A DNA stretch of 12,841 bases, from NCBI GenBank assembly GCA_025937955.1, contig JAICQI010000076.1, positions 1-12,841 of the forward strand. The letters run 5' to 3'. Origin of the DNA: Pyrinomonadaceae bacterium (lineage in GTDB: Bacteria > Acidobacteriota > Blastocatellia > Pyrinomonadales > Pyrinomonadaceae). The notes under the pieces were generated by a model that worked only from the letters and a program-made list of their open reading frames with translations, was not told the DNA's origin and made no database searches. Below, one piece after another: positions 6,524-12,841 of the stretch; position 1 is the stretch's first letter, and each line of letters begins with the position of its first letter. The position numbers were made by a program, and so were the translations under genes.

Positions 6524-7548
6524 TCGATTGGGGCGCCGGCTTCGCCATAGTAGGGGCGGCCGGCTTCGATGGCTTCGAAATACTCTTCGATCCGATCGAG
6601 CACCTCTTCCACCGTGTGAGAGTGATAGATCGAGGTTCGGAACAGCGCGCCGCCCTGCAAACCGCGCGTGAACTGCCCCGCCAGCTGCTTCATCCGGTTG
6701 ATCGCCGGTGTCTCGGGCATATCTTCGCGCAGCATGTCGAAGTACTCGTGCAGGATCGCGCGCTTGTCGGATAACGTCGGCTCAAAGATCGGTCGCCCGT
6801 GCATCGCGTCTTCGATCTGTCGAAAGATCCACGGATTCGCCATCGCGCCGCGTCCAATCAAAACGCCGTCACAGCCAGTCTCGCGAAACTTCGCAAACGC
6901 ACCCTCGATCGTCGTGACATCACCACTGCCTGACACCGGCACACGCACAACTTCCTTCACTTGCCGCACCAGGTCCCAATTCGCGAGACCGCGATATCCC
7001 TGTTCTTTCGTGCGACCATGCAGCGCGATATGCTCCACTCCACAATCTTCCGCCAGCTTCGCCGTATCGACCGCATTTATCGTGTGATCGTAAAAGCCCG
7101 CGCGAATCTTTACGGTCAGCGGGATCGTGATCGTTTTCTTGATCGCTTTGAGAATCTGTTCGAGCCGGCAGTGGTCCTTCAGCAGTCCGGATCCACCACC
7201 GTGCTTCACGACCTTCGGCGCGGGACATCCGCAATTCACATCGAGAATATCGGCGCCTACCTCTTGCGCCATCTCCGCCGCCATGCACATGCGCTCCGGC
7301 TGGCCGCCAAAGATCTGCACCGCAAACGGCCGCTCATCCTCGTAAAACCGCATCTGCCGTTTCGACTTCGGATTGTTTCGCGTCAACCCTTCAACTGAAA
7401 TGAACTCCGAGACAGACAGACCAACACCGCCACGCCTCTTCAACAGGCGTCGAAACGAGACGTCAGTCACGCCCGCCATCGGCGAAAGAACCAATGGCGG
7501 ATTGATCTCGACATCGCGAATCTTGAATGGCTTGATCTCCGTCGTCAT
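6475..7548 (-). CDS. dusB: tRNA-dihydrouridine synthase, DusB type
   Basis: An FMN-dependent enzyme that reduces specific uridines in the tRNA D-loop to dihydrouridine with NADPH. The 357 residues start with the TIM-barrel signature PLVLSPMAGVTD (18-29), then the catalytic cysteine C108 in NCGCP (105-109), K147 in VKIRAGF, HGRT (177-180), the SGSGDV phosphate loop (206-211) and GRGAMANPWIF (232-242); a helical tRNA-binding domain follows (about 255-330). The residue before the GCP motif is Cys, where Met or Phe is usual. The ATG at 7548 overlaps the TGA of the upstream L,D-transpeptidase gene as ATGA and no Shine-Dalgarno is seen, so translation is probably coupled. The last 17 or so residues come from a palindromic repeat and look like an added tail. 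The exact Dus subfamily is less certain than the family. Confidence 0.93.
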   Translation of the reverse strand: MTTEIKPFKIRDVEINPPLVLSPMAGVTDVSFRRLLKRRGGVGLSVSEFISVEGLTRNNPKSKRQMRFYEDERPFAVQIFGGQPERMCMAAEMAQEVGADILDVNCGCPAPKVVKHGGGSGLLKDHCRLEQILKAIKKTITIPLTVKIRAGFYDHTINAVDTAKLAEDCGVEHIALHGRTKEQGYRGLANWDLVRQVKEVVRVPVSGSGDVTTIEGAFAKFRETGCDGVLIGRGAMANPWIFRQIEDAMHGRPIFEPTLSDKRAILHEYFDMLREDMPETPAINRMKQLAGQFTRGLQGGALFRTSIYHSHTVEEVLDRIEEYFEAIEAGRPYYGEAGAPIEPQINAEITDCNFFSS

Positions 7549-8072
7549 GGTTTTATCGTAACCGGAGTTCCTACAGAAACTGATTCGTACAACTCCTTAA
7601 TGTCCTCATTCTCCAACGCGACGCAGCCCCATGTCCAATCACTCTTAGCGCCGTGACCATGAATGTAGATCAGACCGCCGAGTTTGGTGTACTGCGGAGG
7701 CGCCGTCTTTTTACGGTGCGCCTCGACAATCGCATCGTGTTGCACCTTCGTGATAAGCCCGTCACGCAGTCCGCGCGCTGCGTCTTCCGGGTTGGGATAG
7801 CTGACGCCGAGCGACAGATAGTAAGCGCTCTTGTTGTTCTTGACGAAGACGTAAAAATCGCCTTCCGGCGTCGCGCCGTCACCCTCGCGCTGCTTATCCT
7901 GGACAGGACTAAATCCAAGCCCGACGCGATACGTGCGCAGCAACTTCTTGTCGGAATACAACTCGAGTTTTCTGGCGCTTTTGTAAACGACTATGCGGGG
8001 CTTTTCGATAGGAGGATTCTGCCACGGATTAGCACAGACGACACAGATAAGAAATGAGATTATCAGTGTCAT
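7545..8072 (-). CDS. Small L,D-transpeptidase, YafK-like, secreted
   Basis: Predicted periplasmic YkuD-fold enzyme that cuts or forms bonds at meso-diaminopimelate in peptidoglycan. Of 175 residues, 1-14 are a signal peptide (hydrophobic stretch LIISFLICVVCA, cleavage likely after A14) and about 25-174 the catalytic domain. It starts with the KSARKLELYSDKK strand pair and the GDGATPEGDFYV segment (64-75), and ends with H138-G139 and the WGC motif with nucleophile C150. Length and GDG.TPEG segment fit the YafK/ErfK group. The ATG at 8072 is the only start giving a signal peptide; no Shine-Dalgarno precedes it, and it lies 23 nt after the stop of the SurA-like gene, so coupling or readthrough is likely. 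The start codon and signal peptide lie inside a palindromic repeat. The stop overlaps the dus start by 4 nt. Confidence 0.9.
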   Translation of the reverse strand: MTLIISFLICVVCANPWQNPPIEKPRIVVYKSARKLELYSDKKLLRTYRVGLGFSPVQDKQREGDGATPEGDFYVFVKNNKSAYYLSLGVSYPNPEDAARGLRDGLITKVQHDAIVEAHRKKTAPPQYTKLGGLIYIHGHGAKSDWTWGCVALENEDIKELYESVSVGTPVTIKP

Positions 8073-8087
8073 CCGTGTAATCGTGGC
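8021..8087. repeat. Palindromic element encoding a signal peptide
   Basis: The left arm 8021-8049 and right arm 8061-8087 are inverted copies agreeing at about 24 of 29 aligned positions, with an 11-nt loop. The words are ATCCGTG, TAATC and GTGGC, a variant of the ATCCGCG family. The right arm contains the start codon of the small L,D-transpeptidase, and loop plus left arm encode its hydrophobic signal-peptide core and the residues after it. The outer end GTGGCTAA (8083-8090) is shared with the element at 2918-3017. Confidence 0.75.
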
Positions 8088-8095
8088 TAAATTCG

Positions 8096-9187
8096 TTAGG
8101 GCTTCTTGGACTTCTTCTTGTCGTCCTTGTCCTGGCCCTTGGCTGCGACTGGCCCTCGGAGTTTCAGGAGCGGCGCGACGCCGGCCTGGTAAGCCTCGGT
8201 GACTTTAATGAAGGCTTCGTTGCGCAGGTTCTGTAGATAGGTGTCGCGTTCCTTTTCCTGGCGCTCCATCAGCATCGCTTCACGCACACGACCGTCGTTG
8301 AAAGTCGGAGTCGCTCCCCCGGGTGTGCGCGCATCGACACGAATAATCTGGTAGCCGTCGCCCAGCCGGATCGGCTCAGCTATGCCACCGGCTTTGACGT
8401 CCTTCAACGCAGTCACCAGATCCTCGCGCAGATTCGGAACGTCAAACTCACCGACGTAACCTTTGTCCTGAGGCGCCGTGCGTTGACCATTCTTCTCGCG
8501 CTCGGAATTGGCAGCAGCAATCGCAGCGAAATCAGCACCTGCGCGAATCTGCGCGATCAGTTCCAGCGCCCTTGCTTTGACCGCCGCCTCATCTTTGCCC
8601 GTCGTGGACAACCAGATCTCGGACAGCTTGATGCTCTCGGGCTTGCGAAACTTATCGGGATGGGCATCGAAGTACTTCTTAACCTCGTCGGGCGTGAACC
8701 CAAGATAAACGCGCCGATCTACTTCCTGTTGGATCACCGCCTGTTTCATCATTTCAGTTCGCATCGTGCGGCGCACATCTTCAGGATTTAGCCCGCTCTG
8801 TCGCATCGCTTCATAAAGCTTTTCAATCGTAGTGATGCCCTGGCCTTCAGCTATGCTCAACATACGGCGGTTCACTTCCGCTTCGACGTCGTTGGCGAGC
8901 TCAAGCTCCTTGCCTTTTTGCAGCAGCAGTTTTTCGTTGATCAGCGTGGCGATCAGTTCTGACTGGCGCTTCGCTACCTCTTCCTGCGCCTGCTGCTCGG
9001 TCATGCCGTTCTGTTTTAGCGTGTCGATACGTTCTTTCGTCTCGCGCTTCAGCATCGAGAGCGTGATCACATCGTCGTTGACCTGCGCGATCACTTCGTC
9101 GACGACATGCATCTCGCCTTCCTGGGCAAAAGCCATCGACGGCACGAGAACAAAAAGGGCTATCAAAACTAAGAATTTCAATCTCAC
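8096..9187 (-). CDS. SurA-like periplasmic peptidyl-prolyl isomerase
   Basis: Probable outer-membrane-protein chaperone with a parvulin domain. The 363 residues start with a signal peptide ending MAFA-Q (cleavage after A21), then a SurA N-terminal helical domain (about 27-160: VVDEVIAQVNDDVIT and ATLINEKLLLQKGKELEL), one parvulin domain (about 183-286, ending DGYQIIRVD), a C-terminal helix and a Lys/Asp-rich tail. E. coli SurA has two parvulin domains and this has one. The start is taken as GTG at 9187: AGGAG (9199-9195) lies 7 nt upstream and the signal peptide then starts MRLKFLV. An in-frame ATG at 9232 would put 15 charged residues, encoded by a palindromic repeat, before the signal peptide. 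It lies 62 nt after mfd and 23 nt before the L,D-transpeptidase gene, all on one strand, so one operon is likely. Confidence 0.88.
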   Translation of the reverse strand: MRLKFLVLIALFVLVPSMAFAQEGEMHVVDEVIAQVNDDVITLSMLKRETKERIDTLKQNGMTEQQAQEEVAKRQSELIATLINEKLLLQKGKELELANDVEAEVNRRMLSIAEGQGITTIEKLYEAMRQSGLNPEDVRRTMRTEMMKQAVIQQEVDRRVYLGFTPDEVKKYFDAHPDKFRKPESIKLSEIWLSTTGKDEAAVKARALELIAQIRAGADFAAIAAANSEREKNGQRTAPQDKGYVGEFDVPNLREDLVTALKDVKAGGIAEPIRLGDGYQIIRVDARTPGGATPTFNDGRVREAMLMERQEKERDTYLQNLRNEAFIKVTEAYQAGVAPLLKLRGPVAAKGQDKDDKKKSKKP

Positions 9188-9198
9188 AAAAATACTCC

Positions 9199-9243
9199 TA
9201 TCCGCGTTTGATCTGCGTCCGCGTATCTGCATTATCCGCGGCC
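9199..9243. repeat. Single-arm repeat, ATCCGCG family
   Basis: Five related words in one orientation (ATCCGCG, ATCTGCG, TCCGCG, ATCTGC, ATCCGCG) fill 9200-9241. This is the right-arm type of the palindromes at 4260 and 6446 without its partner arm. On the minus strand it runs between the mfd stop and the Shine-Dalgarno of the SurA-like gene, and its last bases touch that site (GCGGATAGGAG). Only a weak 5-bp stem, CCGCG/CGCGG, can form within it. Confidence 0.6.
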
Positions 9244-9249
9244 CGGATT

Positions 9250-12200
9250 CTAATCGCTCGCACGAAGCCGGAGCAACACGTCACGGGCTACGTCAAGCAC
9301 CTCGTCCTGCTGATCTTCCGTTAAAACCAGCCGCAAAACACCGTTTGGCGTGAAGACCGTCCCCGGATGGCTCTCGACATATTCCCCCAGCTTTTCGGGC
9401 GAAATTCGCGCCTTTTCACTGAATTTGATGGCCACCCCGTCCACCGTTTTATCAATCGAAACTATCCCCAGATCCTCAGACAACTTACGCAAACGAGCAT
9501 AGGCAAACAGTCGTTCCACCGGCGCGGGAACGCGCCCGTAGCGATCCTCCGTCTCCGTACGGATGCTCGCGAGCGTAGACTCGTCTCGGGCTGAAGACAC
9601 TCGCTTGTACGTTCGCAGCCGCTGTCCCATGTCGGATATGTACTCCTCGGGAATCGCGACATCCACGCCGAGATTCAAGGTAACGCTGGTCTCGTCTTCA
9701 ACCTCCTCGCCACGGAGCTCAGCCACCGTGCGCTCGAGCATCTGCGTGTAGAGGTCGAAACCGAGCGCTTCCATGTGCCCCGACTGTTCGCCGCCGAGAA
9801 GATTCCCTGCGCCGCGCAACTCGAGGTCGAGGGCCGCAATACGAAAACCGGCTCCCAAATCCGAAAACTCGCGAATGGCTGCTAAACGTCTGCGGGCAAT
9901 GGGCGAAAGCTCCTGTTCGCTAGGTATCAGGAGGTAAGCGTAAGCCCTGCGGCTCGAACGCCCCACACGCCCGCGTAATTGATAAAGCTGAGAAAGACCG
10001 TAGTGATCGGCGCGATTTATGATGATGGTGTTTGCGCGGGGGATGTCTATGCCGTTCTCGATGATGGTGGTCGCAACCAGAACGTCATATTTGTAGTCGA
10101 TGAAGTCGAGCATGACCCGCTCCATCTCTTTTTCGTTCATTTGGCCGTGGCCCACTGCCATCCTTGCCTGCGGCACAAGTCGCTGGATCAGCGCCGCAAT
10201 CGTGTCGATCGTCTCCACGCGATTGTGAATGAAGAACACCTGGCCGCCGCGCGATAGTTCGAGCTCGATCGCCGACTTGATAACGCTTTCCGAGAACTGC
10301 ACCACCTGAGTCTGAATCGCGAGACGATCGCGCGGTGGGGTTTCGATGAGCGACATGTCGCGCATGCCGCTGAGCGACATGTTGAGCGTGCGTGGAATGG
10401 GTGTCGCCGAAAGCGTCAACACGTCCACCTTCTTCTTCAAGTGTTTGAGCCGCTCTTTGTGTGCGACTCCGAAACGTTGTTCTTCGTCGACAACTACGAG
10501 GCCCAGGTCTTTGAAGCTAACGTCCTTCGACAGGATGCGATGCGTGCCGATGACGACGTCAATTTCTCCTGACTCCACTTTCTTCACGAGTTCCTTCTGT
10601 TCCTTGCTTGAACGAAATCGCGACAACAGCTCAACCTTCACCGGGAACGGAGCAAAGCGATTGCGAAACGTGTCGTAGTGTTGATATGCGAGCACGGTCG
10701 TCGGGGTGAGTATCGCAGCCTGCTTGCCTTCCATCACTGACTTGAACGCCGCGCGCATGGCGACTTCGGTTTTTCCGTAACCAACGTCGCCGCACAGCAG
10801 ACGGTCCATCGGCACCGGTTCTTCCATGTCTTTCTTCACGTCTTCGATCGCCGTTTCCTGGTCCGGAGTGAGAACATACGGAAAGCCGTCTTCAAACTCC
10901 TGTTGCCAGGGCGTATCGCCAGCGAATGCGTAGCCGCCGACGAGTTTTCGTTCTGCGTAGAGACGCAGCAGCTCGTCAGCCATGTCGCGCATGGCGCGGC
11001 GGGCTTTGGCTTTTGTCTTTTGCCAGCCGAGACCGCCGAGTCGATCGAGTTGTGGTTGATGACCTTCAGCGCTCGAGTAGCGCTGCACGAGGTCGAGACG
11101 TTCGACAGGAACGTAGAGCTTGGCTTCGTCGGCGTAGTAAAGCAGCATGAACTCGCCGGTGCGTGGTCCAATGTCGAGTGTCTGTAAACCGCCGAAGCGC
11201 GCGACGCCGTGGTCGATGTGGACCACGAAATCGCCTGACTTGAGATCGCGGAAGTCGGAAAGGAAAGCAGCCGCTTTCGACTTGCGCCTGCGCTTTTCCG
11301 CGCGCGGTGTGCGCTCTGCGCCAGCGGGTTGTCGTTCGACCACGTCCGTGGCTTCGTCAAAGATGTCTGTTTCGACGTGTACGATCAGATGCGACTGCGG
11401 CAGTTCAAATCCGCCGCTGAGGCGGCCGACACTTACGACGACGGGGCGGGTAGTCGTAGCCTCTGATGCTTCGCTGGTTAACGTCAGGCGAGATTCGATG
11501 TTGTACTCGCTGAGGATCTCGACAATCCGCTCCGCGACGCCCAGACTCGGCATCACAAAAAGCGTCGTCTTTAACTCCTCAACGGAACGATTCACTTCCG
11601 CAGCGAGGTCGGAAATGCGCCCGTGATAGCGCAGCGTCGATTGTGATTGCCATTCGACTTCCACCGCGCTCTCAACCGCCGGAAATAAGAAGACGGGCTG
11701 GCGCGTGCCACGGGCGCGGCCCAGTTGTACTTTCGGCGCCTCGGCGTCCAACGCCAGGTCAAGATCTGTTTGGGCAGCGGCCCGGCCGAGTGTGCGCAAC
11801 TCGATGCGCTGTCGCAGCGAGAAAAACTCGCGCAGCTCTTCGGCGGTGAGAAAGAGCTCTTCAGGAGTGAGGGCGATGTCGTCGGCTTGATCGATCTCGT
11901 TGTAGCGTTCCGACAAACGCTCGTAGAACTCGCTCAGATACGCTTCAATGCCTGCTGGTTCGTCGACGACGAATACCACGTCGCCGAGATGTTCGAAGAT
12001 GTTCGACGTGGTGGTCATCACGATCGGCATCAACCATTCCCAACCTGCAAACGCCTCGCTTTCGTCGGCGAAGGCTGTGCGATCGCGCAACGAACGCGCG
12101 AAACGTTGATCGCTCCAGCGCTCTCGCGCGGCTTCGCTCCAGAGTTGAAAGTCAACCGGGGTGACGGCGAGCTCGTGCATCGGCGGTACGTGGACCACTT

Positions 12201-12841
12201 GCAATTGGCGAGTCGAGAGTTGGTTTTCGGGATCGAATTCACGAAGCGAGTCGACTGTGTCGCCGAAAAACTCGAGACGCACCGGCGCTTCTCGTCCCGG
12301 CGGCCAAACGTCGAGGATGCCGCCGCGCATCGAGAACTCACCTACCGCGCCAACCGGATCTTCGCGCACATAGCCCGTTGCCATCAGCCTGTCGACCAGC
12401 ACTTCCGGCGAGTGATCTTCGTCGCGTCTTATCACTGCTCCGGCTTTAGCAATGGCGGCAGGGCTGACCGTCTTCCGGGCGAGCGCGCGTGCAGTCAGTA
12501 AGACGAAACTCGGCGAGTGTTGCTGTAACTGCCACAGTGCGAGCGCGCGTTTTTCGAGTGTCTGCGGGTGCGGAGAGACGCCGGCGTAAGGATCTGTCTC
12601 GGAGGCTGGCAGGACGAGAATCTCGTTCCCGGCGGTTTCTTGTCCCGACAAAGCGCAATACCAGAAGCGCAAGTCGCGCTCCCACGGCTCAAGGTCGCGT
12701 GTCGATTGCGACACAACGGCAAAAGTCTTTCCCGTATCACGCTGTAGCGCAGTTAACACAAGCGCGCGCGACGCCCCCGCGACCAAACCACTGATCGAGA
12801 TCACACGCGCATTCGCGCGCACTTCGGCAAGCAGTTTCTGA
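9250..12841 (-). CDS. mfd: Transcription-repair coupling factor Mfd (5' end off window)
   Basis: An ATP-driven translocase that pushes stalled RNA polymerase off DNA and recruits UvrA to the lesion. About 1,196 residues are in the window. Reading from the right edge: UvrB-like domains (SGLVAGASRALV near the edge, SETDPYAGVSPHPQ), the polymerase-interacting CarD-like domain (about 525-590: GDFVVHIDHGVARFGG), the translocase with Walker A GDVGYGKTEVA (about 675), DEEQRFG (about 775), TLSATPIPRTL, and helicase motifs V-VI (IIENGIDIPRAN, QLRGRVGRS), then the TRCF C-terminal domain (IPEEYISDMGQRLRTYKR). The frame is open to base 12841, and the family N-terminus usually has more residues before the SGL motif, so the GTG at 12822 is probably not the true start and the gene is cut by the window. 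It is the first visible gene of the mfd - SurA-like - L,D-transpeptidase - dus operon. Confidence 0.96.
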   Translation of the reverse strand, partial: QKLLAEVRANARVISISGLVAGASRALVLTALQRDTGKTFAVVSQSTRDLEPWERDLRFWYCALSGQETAGNEILVLPASETDPYAGVSPHPQTLEKRALALWQLQQHSPSFVLLTARALARKTVSPAAIAKAGAVIRRDEDHSPEVLVDRLMATGYVREDPVGAVGEFSMRGGILDVWPPGREAPVRLEFFGDTVDSLREFDPENQLSTRQLQVVHVPPMHELAVTPVDFQLWSEAARERWSDQRFARSLRDRTAFADESEAFAGWEWLMPIVMTTTSNIFEHLGDVVFVVDEPAGIEAYLSEFYERLSERYNEIDQADDIALTPEELFLTAEELREFFSLRQRIELRTLGRAAAQTDLDLALDAEAPKVQLGRARGTRQPVFLFPAVESAVEVEWQSQSTLRYHGRISDLAAEVNRSVEELKTTLFVMPSLGVAERIVEILSEYNIESRLTLTSEASEATTTRPVVVSVGRLSGGFELPQSHLIVHVETDIFDEATDVVERQPAGAERTPRAEKRRRKSKAAAFLSDFRDLKSGDFVVHIDHGVARFGGLQTLDIGPRTGEFMLLYYADEAKLYVPVERLDLVQRYSSAEGHQPQLDRLGGLGWQKTKAKARRAMRDMADELLRLYAERKLVGGYAFAGDTPWQQEFEDGFPYVLTPDQETAIEDVKKDMEEPVPMDRLLCGDVGYGKTEVAMRAAFKSVMEGKQAAILTPTTVLAYQHYDTFRNRFAPFPVKVELLSRFRSSKEQKELVKKVESGEIDVVIGTHRILSKDVSFKDLGLVVVDEEQRFGVAHKERLKHLKKKVDVLTLSATPIPRTLNMSLSGMRDMSLIETPPRDRLAIQTQVVQFSESVIKSAIELELSRGGQVFFIHNRVETIDTIAALIQRLVPQARMAVGHGQMNEKEMERVMLDFIDYKYDVLVATTIIENGIDIPRANTIIINRADHYGLSQLYQLRGRVGRSSRRAYAYLLIPSEQELSPIARRRLAAIREFSDLGAGFRIAALDLELRGAGNLLGGEQSGHMEALGFDLYTQMLERTVAELRGEEVEDETSVTLNLGVDVAIPEEYISDMGQRLRTYKRVSSARDESTLASIRTETEDRYGRVPAPVERLFAYARLRKLSEDLGIVSIDKTVDGVAIKFSEKARISPEKLGEYVESHPGTVFTPNGVLRLVLTEDQQDEVLDVARDVLLRLRASD

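Noticed and set aside
8008..8014. TAGGAGG on the plus strand as a ribosome binding site
   Set aside because: No plausible plus-strand gene follows; the bases encode Pro-Pro of the minus-strand L,D-transpeptidase.
2249..9243. Repeats as a CRISPR array
   Set aside because: Copies are kilobases apart, palindromic, variable, and without uniform spacers or cas genes.
11725..12501. A 258-codon open frame on the plus strand
   Set aside because: It is antisense to mfd, which is conserved through this stretch, and shows no family features.
12820..12822. GTG as the start codon of mfd
   Set aside because: The frame stays open to the window edge and the upstream codons (QKLLAE) read like Mfd N-terminal sequence, so the gene most likely begins outside the window.

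Overview
The window looks like chromosomal housekeeping DNA from a Gram-negative (diderm), moderately GC-rich bacterium. SurA-like and lipoprotein-type envelope proteins, a type II NADH dehydrogenase, the protein sequences and the ATCCGCG-type intergenic palindromes together suggest Acidobacteriota (Blastocatellia-like). That placement is an impression from the sequence and was not tested by a search. No tRNA, rRNA, CRISPR array, insertion sequence or phage gene is visible.

Layout. (1) On the minus strand at the left lie rpsO (S15) and then pnp (polynucleotide phosphorylase), the classic rpsO-pnp pair. A stem with a T-run lies between them and another GC stem follows pnp. (2) On the plus strand from 3045 to 6478 are a type II NADH dehydrogenase, a membrane-anchored M23/LytM peptidase, and an L,D-transpeptidase lipoprotein with an N-terminal helical region that resembles Spy/LTxxQ proteins. 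(3) From the right edge back to 6475, on the minus strand, is an apparent operon: mfd (runs off the window), a SurA-like parvulin chaperone, a small YafK-like L,D-transpeptidase, and a DusB-type tRNA-dihydrouridine synthase. The last two overlap by ATGA. The dus gene meets the plus-strand lipoprotein gene tail to tail with a 4-base overlap.

How the genes fit together. The left pair serves RNA decay and translation. The middle and right genes mix peptidoglycan remodelling (one M23 peptidase, two L,D-transpeptidases), outer-membrane protein folding (the SurA-like protein), respiration, transcription-coupled repair and tRNA modification.

The least ordinary signal is a set of imperfect palindromes built from ATCCGCG/ATCYGYG words (and one built from GCCACAAAAA words). 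They sit in nearly every gap between genes and run into coding sequence. One supplies the start codon and whole signal peptide of the small L,D-transpeptidase. One encodes the C-termini of two convergent genes at once. One runs up to the Shine-Dalgarno site of the SurA-like gene. These look like a REP/MITE-like element family that has been absorbed into gene ends. The rpsO leader also holds three consecutive small hairpins, one with the Shine-Dalgarno sequence in its loop.
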